From: Achromobacter sp. Marseille-Q4962 | GTDB lineage: Bacteria > Pseudomonadota > Gammaproteobacteria > Burkholderiales > Burkholderiaceae_B | Assembly: GCF_943737005.1 (NCBI RefSeq) | Contig: NZ_CALSFU010000006.1 | Coordinates: forward strand, 151,806 to 215,805 | Direction of reading: 5' to 3' | Length of the DNA: 64,000 nt | Part shown: in pieces, positions 45,181-52,690 of the stretch | How positions within the stretch are numbered: the stretch's first letter is position 1 | Layout of the letters: each line of letters opens with the position of its first letter | The notes under the pieces: model-generated | What the model was told of the DNA's origin: nothing | Seen by the model: only the letters and a program-made list of their open reading frames with translations | Databases searched by the model: none | Translations under genes and position numbers: made by a program

Positions 45181-45297
45181 ATGTATACATGGATGATGAG
45201 GAGATATCCGGGTTTACCCGCGACAAGTGGATTTATCAGCCTTTTTCCGGAGTGACAGTTCCGGTTTCGTTGCTCATGGATTCATCATGTATACAAT
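45181..45297. promoter_or_regulatory. Paired TGTATACA operators of the GntR regulator
   Basis: The palindrome TGTATACA appears at 45182-45189 (in ATGTATACAT) and again at 45288-45295 (in ATGTATACAAT), 106 bp apart, within the divergent region. One copy is near each gene start. GntR regulators bind such short AT-rich palindromes, so these are likely operators for repression and autoregulation. Confidence 0.65.
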
Positions 45298-45304
45298 GAT
45301 GCCC

Positions 45305-45994
45305 ATGGACACGCTATCGCAACACGTTACCGACACTTTGCGCGACTGGGTGCTGCACGGGAAATTCAGCCCCGGCTCGCGGCTGGAAGAGATCCCGCTG
45401 GCGGAGATGCTGGGCGTGTCGCGCACCCCCGTGAGGGCGGCGCTGGCCACGCTGGGCAATGAAGGGCTGCTCGACCACCTGCCCAAGCGCGGCTACACGG
45501 TGCGGGCCTACGACCTGGGCGAGATCGTGGCGGCATACGAGGTGAGGGCCGTGCTGGAAGGGCTGGCCTGCCGCCAGGCCGCGCTGCGGGGCCTGACGCA
45601 CGATACGGTGGCGGTGCTGCGCAACTGCCTGGACGAGGGCGACCGCATCCTGGGCAAGGGCGTGCTGCTGCCGGAAGACCACCTGCCGTACCAGCGGGTG
45701 AACATCACGCTGCACAACCGCATCCTGGAAGCGGCCGGCAATCCCTGGGTGCAGCGTTTCGCCGCGCAGGCGCAGGCCATTCCGTATGCCTCGGACCGCA
45801 TCATCCTGTGGGACGACCACGGCATCATCCTGCGTTCGCACGACGACCACCACCGCATCGTGGACGCCATCGTCGCGCGCGATGGCGCGCGCGCGGAGGA
45901 TCTGATGCGCGAGCACGTGTACTACGCCGGCATCATCCTCAAGAACAACTATGAACGGCTGGCGCGGGGAGCCGCGCAGCAGGCCAGGCCCTGA
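45305..45994 (+). CDS. GntR-family regulator with FCD domain
   Basis: 229-residue regulator. The winged helix (TLSQHVTDTLRDWVLHGKFSPGSRLEEIPLAEMLGVSRTPVRAALATLGNEGLL, KRGYTVRAY) precedes an FCD ligand domain (VRAVLEGLACRQAA; LHNRILEAAGNPWV; DDHHRIVDAIVARDGARAEDLMREHVYYAG). I chose the ATG at 45305 because the ATG at 45287 lies inside the second TGTATACA operator, but 45287 cannot be excluded. It is divergent from the ten-gene catabolic operon, which it most likely represses until an intermediate binds. Confidence 0.87.
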   Translation: MDTLSQHVTDTLRDWVLHGKFSPGSRLEEIPLAEMLGVSRTPVRAALATLGNEGLLDHLPKRGYTVRAYDLGEIVAAYEVRAVLEGLACRQAALRGLTHDTVAVLRNCLDEGDRILGKGVLLPEDHLPYQRVNITLHNRILEAAGNPWVQRFAAQAQAIPYASDRIILWDDHGIILRSHDDHHRIVDAIVARDGARAEDLMREHVYYAGIILKNNYERLARGAAQQARP

Positions 45995-46007
45995 CGGCCT
46001 GTCCGCC

Positions 46008-46658
46008 TCAGGCGGGGGCGCCGGTTTCCAGGCAGGGGTGGAATTCGCCGGTCTTGGGATCGCGCAGGAACAGCACGCCGGTGGCGACGCCGAAGTAGGT
46101 GCCGTGCAGTTCCAGCTCGCCTTTCTCCACGCGGCGGCGGATGGCGGGGAAGGTCATGAGGTTTTGCAGGCTGTGCTCGATGACGGCGAGCTCCAGGCGC
46201 TTGATGTTGGCGTTGCGGTCGCCGGTGCCGGGGCCCAGGCGCTCGGCCACGGGCGCGATCTGCGACATCCACTTGCCGATGAAGTCGATCTTGGTGAGGG
46301 GCTTGGCGTCGTCGTAGAAGGCGCGGATGCCGCCACAGGAGGCGTGGCCCAGCACGACGATGTGCTTGACGTTCAGCGCATTGACCGCGAACTCGATGGC
46401 CGCGCTGGTGCCGTGATAGGAGGACTCGGAATCCGGGTCGCAGGGCGGAACCAGGTTGGCCACGTTGCGCACCACGAACATCTCGCCCGGGCCCGCGTCG
46501 AAGATCACCTCGGGCGACACGCGCGAATCGCAGCAGCCGATGATGAGGATTTCGGGGCTCTGGCCGGACTCGGCGAGTTTTTCGTAGCGGCTGCGTTCGG
46601 AAGGAAAGCGGCCTTCCAGGAACGATTGATAGCCTTCTGAGAGTCTTTTGGGGAACAT
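46008..46658 (-). CDS. can: Beta-class carbonic anhydrase
   Basis: 216-residue zinc enzyme interconverting CO2 and bicarbonate. The ligands Cys42, Asp44 (GCCDSRVSPE), His105 and Cys108 (VLGHASCGG) are all present with E. coli Can-like spacing. It contains EFAVNALNVKHIVVLGH and KRLELAVIEHSLQNLMTFP, also typical. It converges with the GntR gene with a 13-base gap. Bicarbonate supply may serve the PEP carboxylase encoded further on, though the genes are not linked. Confidence 0.95.
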   Translation of the reverse strand: MFPKRLSEGYQSFLEGRFPSERSRYEKLAESGQSPEILIIGCCDSRVSPEVIFDAGPGEMFVVRNVANLVPPCDPDSESSYHGTSAAIEFAVNALNVKHIVVLGHASCGGIRAFYDDAKPLTKIDFIGKWMSQIAPVAERLGPGTGDRNANIKRLELAVIEHSLQNLMTFPAIRRRVEKGELELHGTYFGVATGVLFLRDPKTGEFHPCLETGAPA

Positions 46659-46842
46659 GATGTGCCTTCCTATATCGGGGCCCGTCTCGGATGGCGGGCC
46701 GTGCGGACGGCGGATACAACAAGGGGCTTCTGCGGAAGCCCCCGGTTGATCGCGTCGACTGATCAGAATTTTCCCACACTTGCCCTGCCGCACCCCCCGC
46801 TAAACCCTGCATGCGTCAGGGTTTTGGCCCGCCCGCGGGGCC

Positions 46843-47181
46843 TCAATCGGCCTGCACGTCCAGGGCGGTGACGCGGGAGAATTCCAGTGGCGTCACGGCC
46901 TTGAGCTGCTTGATTTCGCCGTCGGCCATCGGCCCGAGTCGGTCTTCGTGCACGCGGCCGACCTCGCGGCCGGCGGCGTCGTACAGCACCAGCGTCACCC
47001 GCACGTTGCGGATGTCGCGGCCGCTCTGGTTGGCCAGCACCGCCGTGATGACGGATTCGTTGCGGGAGGCGTCGCGCACGGCCTGCAGGTTGCCCAGCGT
47101 GACGCCGTAGGCCAGGCTTTGCGCGTGGAGAGGGCCGGCGAGCGCGGCCAGCAGCGCCAGGACGACCATGGCGGTTCTCAT
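46843..47181 (-). CDS. Secreted FxLYD-like protein
   Basis: 112 residues with a signal peptide ending at GPLHAQ. The mature part follows the FxLYD pattern of small Ig-like extracytoplasmic domains: VITAVLANQSGRDIRNVRVTLVLYDAAGREVGR and DRLGPMADGEIKQLKAV. Function unknown. The start ATG at 47181 follows GGGAGATCCCC. It is divergent from the PsiF gene. Confidence 0.72.
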   Translation of the reverse strand: MRTAMVVLALLAALAGPLHAQSLAYGVTLGNLQAVRDASRNESVITAVLANQSGRDIRNVRVTLVLYDAAGREVGRVHEDRLGPMADGEIKQLKAVTPLEFSRVTALDVQAD

Positions 47182-47440
47182 GGGGATCTCCCGGAGGGCG
47201 GCGCGGCGGCCGCGTTGCCGCCTATCTCACCCGAATCCGCGCCCGGCCGCAACGGGCCGGCACGCAACTGTCTGCGAGCTGAATGCAGCCGGCTGCAAGT
47301 CCTTGCAATTCCTGGCCTTTCGCCGCTTGCGCGGCGTTGCCGATTGTCAGATGATCGTTACGCCGGCAAGAGGCCGGCGCATCGATCCAGCCTATGCCCG
47401 GCCGTGCGGCGCGGGCGGGCGCGTTCAAGGGAGAAACCCC

Positions 47441-47764
47441 ATGCTTTCCTGCAATCGCAAGCTGGCTCTGGCTTTCGCGCTTTCCGTGGGATTCGGCGGC
47501 GCAGCGCTGGCGCAGACGGCCGCCCAACCCGCCAAGGCGCCCACCGCGCAGCAGCAGCGCATGACGGAGTGCAACAAGGCGGCCGAGGGCAAGAAGGGCG
47601 ACGACCGCAAGACTTTCATGAGCAGTTGCCTGAAGGGCGAGGCGCCCGCCAAGTCCCTCACGCCCCAGCAGCAGAAAATGAAGGACTGCAACGCCAAGGC
47701 TGGCGAGCAAAAGCTCACGGGCGACAAGCGCAAGACTTTCATGAGCACCTGCCTGAAGGGCTGA
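47441..47764 (+). CDS. psiF: PsiF-repeat periplasmic protein
   Basis: 107 residues with a signal peptide ending at AALAQ. Two PsiF repeats follow: QQQRMTECNKAAEGKKGDDRKTFMSSCLKG and a second beginning QQQKMKDCNAKAG and ending KTFMSTCLKG, each with two Cys. E. coli PsiF is phosphate-starvation-inducible, but no Pho box is obvious here. The start ATG follows AAGGGAGAAACCCC. Function beyond the family name is unknown. Confidence 0.9.
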   Translation: MLSCNRKLALAFALSVGFGGAALAQTAAQPAKAPTAQQQRMTECNKAAEGKKGDDRKTFMSSCLKGEAPAKSLTPQQQKMKDCNAKAGEQKLTGDKRKTFMSTCLKG

Positions 47765-47779
47765 ACGTCCGGCCCGCGT

Positions 47780-47817
47780 GCGCCCTCGTCCGTCTGCGCG
47801 CAGACGGACGAGGGCGC
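47780..47817. terminator. Perfect 18-bp hairpin between convergent genes
   Basis: GCGCCCTCGTCCGTCTGC (47780-47797) is perfectly inverted at 47800-47817 with a 2-base loop. It lies between the psiF stop and the cyclase stop, 15 and 4 bases away. There is no T-tract, but the position suggests a bidirectional terminator or mRNA-stabilising hairpin. Confidence 0.7.
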
Positions 47818-47821
47818 GCCG

Positions 47822-48862
47822 TCAGACGGTGGCGATGGGCGTCACCGGCGACCCGATCGCGTGCGGCAGGCGCAGCGGCGGCGCGGTCAGCATGAAGCGA
47901 TGGCGGCCGTTGGCGTGCAGCCATTCGGCCAGGTCCTTCAGGTACCAGAGCTCGGCCAGCGGCAGGCCGAGCTTGAACAGGCAGTGGTGGTGCAGCGGCA
48001 GCATGGGGCGCTGGCCGGTCTTCTCGCGGGCGGGGTACGCCTCGACCGCATAGTTGTCGGCGCAGATCGCGGCGATGCCGCTGTCGGTGATCCACTGCAG
48101 CAGGGCCTCGTCGGTGCCGTCCAGGGCGGCGCCGTAATGGTGCAGCGTCTCGGCGTCGGGCTTGCCGTTCATGGCGACCACGGCCTCGGCGTAGCCGGTG
48201 CGCAGCACCAGCATGTCGCCGGGCTCCACCTCGATGCCGTCCGCTTCCATGGCGCGGGCGAGTTCGGCCTTGCCCACCAGCGTGCGGCCCTCGCCGTAAT
48301 GGCGCAGCAGGTCCACCAGCACGGCGCGGCCCTGCATGCCTTTTTGCGCCAGGTTTTCCACCCCCAGCTTCAGCGCGGCCGACGCGCCGCCGCTGCCGCA
48401 GCCGCAGCCGGCGTGTTCGGCGTCGGCCGGCCCCACGATATCCACGCCGGCCTGATAGCCGTTGTAGTAGCGCAGCTCGGCGCGGCCGTCGCCGTCGGCG
48501 TCGAACAGGGCGCCCACGTGGGCCAGCGCGTCCCATTGGGTCGAGTACTGCATGGACAGCAGCACCTGGTCGTCGCTGAGCACGTCCACCGCATCGGGGT
48601 TGACGTTGCGCAGGGGGAAGTTCAGATAGGGCGTGTCCTGCAGCCGCGTCGGACTGAGCTGCGGCGGATGGCGGCGCGGGTTGAGCACGTTGCCGCCCGG
48701 CAGGTCCAGGGGCAGCGACAGGCAGAAAGTCTTGCCGGCGCGGATCTCGCGGGCGCCCTTGAGCACCTGCTCCTCGGTAATGAGGTTGAGCCGGCCGAGC
48801 TGGTCGTCGGGGCCGAAGTCGCCCCAGTTGGAGCCCTCGGGGCGGTGTTTCCAGCGCTGCAT
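47822..48862 (-). CDS. Cyclase-family (kynurenine-formamidase-like) metal hydrolase
   Basis: 346-residue protein of the cyclase/KynB superfamily, which hydrolyses amides or lactones with Zn or Mn. The metal-site region reads SMQYSTQWDALAHVGALFD in place of the classical HxGTHxD, and later ICADNYAVEAYP and LPLHHHCLFKLGLPLAELWYL appear, as in the long subfamily. It is 4 bases after pcaD at the end of the beta-ketoadipate operon. A lactone or related ring-opening substrate fits the context but is not proven. Confidence 0.8.
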   Translation of the reverse strand: MQRWKHRPEGSNWGDFGPDDQLGRLNLITEEQVLKGAREIRAGKTFCLSLPLDLPGGNVLNPRRHPPQLSPTRLQDTPYLNFPLRNVNPDAVDVLSDDQVLLSMQYSTQWDALAHVGALFDADGDGRAELRYYNGYQAGVDIVGPADAEHAGCGCGSGGASAALKLGVENLAQKGMQGRAVLVDLLRHYGEGRTLVGKAELARAMEADGIEVEPGDMLVLRTGYAEAVVAMNGKPDAETLHHYGAALDGTDEALLQWITDSGIAAICADNYAVEAYPAREKTGQRPMLPLHHHCLFKLGLPLAELWYLKDLAEWLHANGRHRFMLTAPPLRLPHAIGSPVTPIATV

Positions 48863-48866
48863 GGCG

Positions 48867-49646
48867 TTACTCCGTCAGGAAGCCCAGCACTTCGCGGGTG
48901 AACGCCTCGGGCTGTTCCCAATTGGAAATGTGGGAGACGTCCAGCTCCACGTAGCGGGCGCCGGGAATGGCCTCGGCCAGTTCGCGGCCCTGGGCGGGCG
49001 TGGCGGCCAGGTCGTGGGTGCCGGAGATGACCAGAGTGGGCGCCTGGATGCCGCTCACGCGGTCGCGCAGGTCGGCGTCGCGCAGAGCGGCGCAGTTGCC
49101 CTGGTAGCCGGCGTCGGGCGTGCGGCGCAGCATGTCGACCAGGACTTGGGTCAGGCCCGGCTCGGCGGCGCGGTAGCCGTCGGTGAGCCAGCGCTCCACC
49201 AGCGTGGGCGCCATTTTCTCGAGCGTCTGCTCGCCGACGGCGGCGATGCGCGCGCTCCAGCCTTCGGCCGTGCCGATGCGGGCGGCGGTGTTGCACAGGA
49301 CGAGCCTGTCGATCAGCTCGGGGCGCTCCAGGGCCAGCCACATGCCGGTGGGGCCGCCCATGGACAGGCCGCAGAAGTGCGCGCGCGCGATGCCCAGGTG
49401 TGCGAGCAGTTCCGCCACGTCGTTGCCGAGCTGGGCGAAGGTGTATTCGCCGGCGGGCGCCGAAGACTTGCCGTGGCCGCGCGTGTCGTAGCGCAGCACG
49501 CGGAAATGCTTGCTCAGTTCGGGAACCTGGCGCGCCCACATGTCGGCGCAGGTGCCCAGCGAATTGGAGAGCACGAGCGCCGGCGCGTCGGCGGGGCCAT
49601 CGATAACGTAATACAGCCTGGCCTGGCTGAGATCGGCGTAAGACAT
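48867..49646 (-). CDS. pcaD: 3-oxoadipate enol-lactonase
   Basis: 259-residue alpha/beta hydrolase that opens 3-oxoadipate enol-lactone to 3-oxoadipate. The nucleophile Ser95 is in GLSMGG, with DTRGHGKS, SGTHD and the catalytic His in DVSHISNWEQP. NTAARIGTAEGWSARI is characteristic of PcaD. It lies between the YciI and cyclase genes in the operon. Confidence 0.92.
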   Translation of the reverse strand: MSYADLSQARLYYVIDGPADAPALVLSNSLGTCADMWARQVPELSKHFRVLRYDTRGHGKSSAPAGEYTFAQLGNDVAELLAHLGIARAHFCGLSMGGPTGMWLALERPELIDRLVLCNTAARIGTAEGWSARIAAVGEQTLEKMAPTLVERWLTDGYRAAEPGLTQVLVDMLRRTPDAGYQGNCAALRDADLRDRVSGIQAPTLVISGTHDLAATPAQGRELAEAIPGARYVELDVSHISNWEQPEAFTREVLGFLTE

Positions 49647-49692
49647 GGGGAATTCCTGATGCGGATGGGGCGGCCAGCCGGCCGCCCCGGGA

Positions 49693-49989
49693 TTACAGAT
49701 AGCAGGCGCCGTCCACGTAGGCCTTGCGCCAGCGCGTGATGCTGACGCGCTCGAAGAGCCCGGCCTTGGAGAACGGGTCGGCGTCGATGAACTGCTGCGC
49801 CGCCTCGCGCGTGTCGAGGTCCACGACGTACAGGCCGCCGCCGGCGTCCTTGCCGTCGTCGTGCAGCTTGGCCCCGCAAGCCAGCAACAACTGCTTGTTG
49901 GCTTCCAGGAACGCCAGGTGCTCCGCGCGGTGCCGCTGGCGGACGTCCTGGTGGCCGGGCTTGTCGAAGGTTTCGATGATGTACGGCAT
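49693..49989 (-). CDS. YciI-family protein
   Basis: 98-residue YciI-like protein with the dimeric ferredoxin-like fold. It has the conserved His/Asp dyad region (RAEHLAFLEANKQLLLACGAK; LYVVDLDTREAAQQFIDADPF). The fold is related to muconolactone isomerase, and homologues take part in aromatic lactone rearrangements or dehalogenation. It sits directly beside catC (17-base gap), which supports a role on a lactone intermediate. The start is the ATG at 49989; the longer frame upstream overlaps catC. Confidence 0.85.
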   Translation of the reverse strand: MPYIIETFDKPGHQDVRQRHRAEHLAFLEANKQLLLACGAKLHDDGKDAGGGLYVVDLDTREAAQQFIDADPFSKAGLFERVSITRWRKAYVDGACYL

Positions 49990-50006
49990 GCGGGGCTCCT
50001 GTGCGG

Positions 50007-50282
50007 TCAGAGGGCGGAGGGGTGGCGCGCCAGCGCGGTGACCTGGATATCCATGTAGGGGAAGAGCGGCAGCGAGGACAGCAGCGTATGCAGCTCGTCG
50101 TTGCTTTCCACGTCGAAGATGCTCACGTTGGCGTAGCGGCCGGCCACGCGCCAGAGGTTCTTCCACTTGCCGTCGCGCTGCAGTTTCTGCGCCAGGGCCT
50201 TTTCGTCGGCCTTGAGCTTGTCGGCCCGCTCGGCGGGCATGTCGGGCGGAAGATTCACTTGCATTTGGACCATGAACAGCAT
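50007..50282 (-). CDS. catC: Muconolactone delta-isomerase
   Basis: 91-residue enzyme converting muconolactone to 3-oxoadipate enol-lactone in the catechol branch. Typical sequence: VQMQVNLPPDMPAERADKLKADEKALAQKLQRDGKWKNLWRVAGRYANVSIFDV and LPLFPYMDIQVTALARHPSAL. It feeds the lactonase encoded two genes on. catA and catB are not in the window. Confidence 0.94.
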   Translation of the reverse strand: MLFMVQMQVNLPPDMPAERADKLKADEKALAQKLQRDGKWKNLWRVAGRYANVSIFDVESNDELHTLLSSLPLFPYMDIQVTALARHPSAL

Positions 50283-50340
50283 GAGGGTCGTCTCCTGTGA
50301 AAGAAGCGCCCCGCGGCGGGCGGGGCGAGGGATGGTGCGG

Positions 50341-50985
50341 TCAGTTGGAGAATTTGAGCGGCAGGCCGGTCAGGCGAAGCAGCTCGTCGGCGGTCATGTC
50401 GCCGAACATGTCGATGACGGTGACGCCGTCGGCGCGGATGTCGAACACCGCCACGTCGGTGTACACGCGCGAGACGCAGCGCACGCCGGTGAGGGGATAG
50501 GAGCAGGTCTGGACCAGCTTGCTCTGGCCGTCGCGGGTGAGCAGCTCCATCATCACGAACACCGATTTCGCGCCGATGGCCAGGTCCATGGCGCCGCCCA
50601 CGGCCGGGATGGCGTCGGGCGCGCCGGTGTGCCAGTTGGCCAGATCGCCGTGCTGCGAAACCTGGAAGGCGCCCAGCACGCAGATGTCCAGATGGCCGCC
50701 GCGCATCATGGCGAAGGAGTCGGCGTGGTGGAAGAACGAGCAGCCCGGCAGTTCGGTCACGGGCTGCTTGCCGGCGTTGATGAGGTCATAGTCTTCCTGC
50801 CCCTTGGCGGGGGCGGGGCCCATGCCCAGCATGCCGTTCTCGGTGTGCAGGATGACTTCGCGGCCGGCCGGCAGGTGGTTGGCCACCAGCGTGGGCAGGC
50901 CGATGCCCAGGTTCACGTAGGCGCCTTCGGGAATGTCCTGGGCGACGCGGGCGGCGATTTCGTCGCGGGTCAGTTTGTTGCTCAT
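50341..50985 (-). CDS. pcaJ: 3-oxoadipate/succinyl-CoA transferase subunit B
   Basis: 214-residue CoA-transferase B subunit. The active-site Glu is Glu49 (LHTENGMLGMG), with NLGIGLPTLVANHL before it and GAMDLAIGAKSVFVMMEL later. In a beta-ketoadipate operon, activation of 3-oxoadipate by succinyl-CoA is the likely reaction, although ScoB (acetoacetate) is nearly indistinguishable. Its start overlaps the A-subunit stop by 4 bases. Confidence 0.9.
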   Translation of the reverse strand: MSNKLTRDEIAARVAQDIPEGAYVNLGIGLPTLVANHLPAGREVILHTENGMLGMGPAPAKGQEDYDLINAGKQPVTELPGCSFFHHADSFAMMRGGHLDICVLGAFQVSQHGDLANWHTGAPDAIPAVGGAMDLAIGAKSVFVMMELLTRDGQSKLVQTCSYPLTGVRCVSRVYTDVAVFDIRADGVTVIDMFGDMTADELLRLTGLPLKFSN

Positions 50986-51671
50986 TGCTGCTCCTTGGCG
51001 GCCGGGGTGGCGCCGATCTGCACCACGCGTTGCACGAAAATGCCGGGCGTGACCACGTTTTCGGGATCCAGCTCGCCCAGTTCCACCACCTCGCGCACCT
51101 GCGCCACGGCCACGCGCGCGGCGCTGGCCATGATGGGGCCGAAGTTGCGGGCCGTCTTGCGGTAGACCAGGTTGCCCCAGCGGTCGCCGCGCTCCGCCTT
51201 GATCAGCGCGTAGTCGGCGTGCAGGGGATACTCCAGCACGTAGTGGCGGCCGTTGATTTCGCGCACTTCTTTGCCCTCGGCCAGCGGCGTGCCGTAGCCG
51301 GTGGGCGTGTAGAACGCGCCGATGCCGGCGCCGGCGGCGCGGATGCGCTCGGCCAGGTTGCCCTGCGGCACCAGTTCGAGCTCGATCTTGCCGCTGCGGT
51401 ACAGGCCGTCGAAAATCTGCGAATCCACCTGGCGCGGGAAAGAGCAGATGATCTTGCGCACGCGGTTGGCGCCCAGCAGGGCGGCCAGGCCGGTGGTGCC
51501 GTTGCCGGCGTTGTTGTTGATAATGGTGAGATCCTTGGCGCCCTGTTCGAGCAGGGCGTCGATCAGCTCCATGGGCTGGCCCGCGGTGCCGAACCCGCCG
51601 ATCATGACGGTGGCGCCGTCGGGCACGTCGGCCAGGGCGGCGGCCGCACTTGCAACAAGCTTAGAAATCAT
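50982..51671 (-). CDS. pcaI: 3-oxoadipate/succinyl-CoA transferase subunit A
   Basis: 229-residue CoA-transferase A subunit with the glycine-rich CoA motif GGFGTAGQPMELIDALLEQG and NNNAGNGTTGLAALL. Also present are GTPLAEGKEVREINGRHYVLE and NVVTPGIFVQRVV. It is the first gene of the operon, 33 bases from the nearer of the twin operators. It pairs with the B subunit encoded next. Confidence 0.9.
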   Translation of the reverse strand: MISKLVASAAAALADVPDGATVMIGGFGTAGQPMELIDALLEQGAKDLTIINNNAGNGTTGLAALLGANRVRKIICSFPRQVDSQIFDGLYRSGKIELELVPQGNLAERIRAAGAGIGAFYTPTGYGTPLAEGKEVREINGRHYVLEYPLHADYALIKAERGDRWGNLVYRKTARNFGPIMASAARVAVAQVREVVELGELDPENVVTPGIFVQRVVQIGATPAAKEQQ

Positions 51672-51703
51672 GGTGTTCGCTCATAGGTGGCGTGTCATAA
51701 TTT

Positions 51704-51737
51704 GTTCTTCTTTAGAACTTCCGTTCTTCTGAAGAAC
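51704..51737. promoter_or_regulatory. Twin 15-bp palindromes, IclR-regulator operators
   Basis: GTTCTTCTTTAGAAC (51704-51718) and GTTCTTCTGAAGAAC (51723-51737) share GTTCTTC...GAAC dyads with centres 19 bp apart. The second is a perfect palindrome around one base. They lie between the pcaI start (33 bases) and the divergent IclR gene (130 bases), as expected for a PcaR/PobR-type activator. Confidence 0.72.
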
Positions 51738-51866
51738 ATCGTTTCATGGCGAGCAGGGAGCGTCAATCGCCGGCTTCCCCGATCGTCCACGGTTTGGCGG
51801 TTGCCCGCCTGCAGTCCCCAGCCCGCGATAGACGGGCGTGTTTCCTCTGTTTTGCGCACATTCCGG

Positions 51867-52646
51867 ATGACCGAGCCTTCCCTGCAACCCAGCGACAGCT
51901 ACGTGCAATCGTTCGCGCGCGGCCTGTCCGTGATACGCGCCTTCGGCCCCGGCCGCTCCGAGATGACGCTGTCCGAAGTGGCGGCCGTCGCCGGGCTCAC
52001 GCGCGCCGGCGCGCGCCGCATCCTGCTGACGCTGGCGCACCTGGGCTACGTCACGGTCGCGGACCGCAAGTTCGCGCTCACCCCGCGCATCCTGGAGCTG
52101 GGCTACGCCTACCTGTCGGGCACGCCGCTGTGGAACCTGGCGCTGCCGTACATGGAAGAGGTGGCCGAGCAGACGCGCGAATCGTGCTCGGTGTCCGTGC
52201 TGGACGGCGCCGACATCGTCTACATCCTGCGCCTGTCCACGCACAAGGTCATGACCATCAACCTGGCCGTGGGCAGCCGCCTGCCGGCCTGGGTCACGTC
52301 CATGGGCCGCGTGCTGCTGGCCGGCCTTCCCGAAGCCGAGCTCGACCGCGTGCTGGCGCAAAGCGCCATCGAAAAGCTGACGCCCGACACCGTGACCGAC
52401 GCCGCGCAGCTCAAGCGCATCCTGGCGCAGGTGCGGGCCGACGGCTACGCCTGCGTGGCGCAGGAGCTGGAGCCCGGCCTGCAATCGGTGGCCGTGCCCA
52501 TCGTCGACCGCAGCGGCCGCGTGATCGCGGCCATGAACGTCAGCGGCCATTCCAACCGCTACACGCGCGAGGAAATGCTGCGGGCCTTTCTGCCGCCGCT
52601 GCGCCGCGCGGCCGACCAGGTCAACCACGCGCTGCTGCGCCGCTAG
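51867..52646 (+). CDS. IclR-family regulator (PcaR/PobR-like)
   Basis: 259-residue regulator. The winged helix is SFARGLSVIRAFGPGRSEMTLSEVAAVAGLTRAGARRILLTLAHLGYV, and the IclR effector domain includes GTPLWNLALPYMEEVAEQTRESCSVSVLDGADIVYILRL and QELEPGLQSVAVPIVDRSGRVIAAMNVSGH. It belongs to the PcaR/PcaU/PobR subgroup that senses beta-ketoadipate-pathway acids. I chose the ATG at 51867 (MTEPSLQPSDSYVQSF) because homology starts there. It is divergent from pcaIJ. Confidence 0.88.
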   Translation: MTEPSLQPSDSYVQSFARGLSVIRAFGPGRSEMTLSEVAAVAGLTRAGARRILLTLAHLGYVTVADRKFALTPRILELGYAYLSGTPLWNLALPYMEEVAEQTRESCSVSVLDGADIVYILRLSTHKVMTINLAVGSRLPAWVTSMGRVLLAGLPEAELDRVLAQSAIEKLTPDTVTDAAQLKRILAQVRADGYACVAQELEPGLQSVAVPIVDRSGRVIAAMNVSGHSNRYTREEMLRAFLPPLRRAADQVNHALLRR

Positions 52647-52690
52647 GCGGCGCGCGGAGGCGTTCGGGCGGGCAGTCATGGCCGCGGGCC

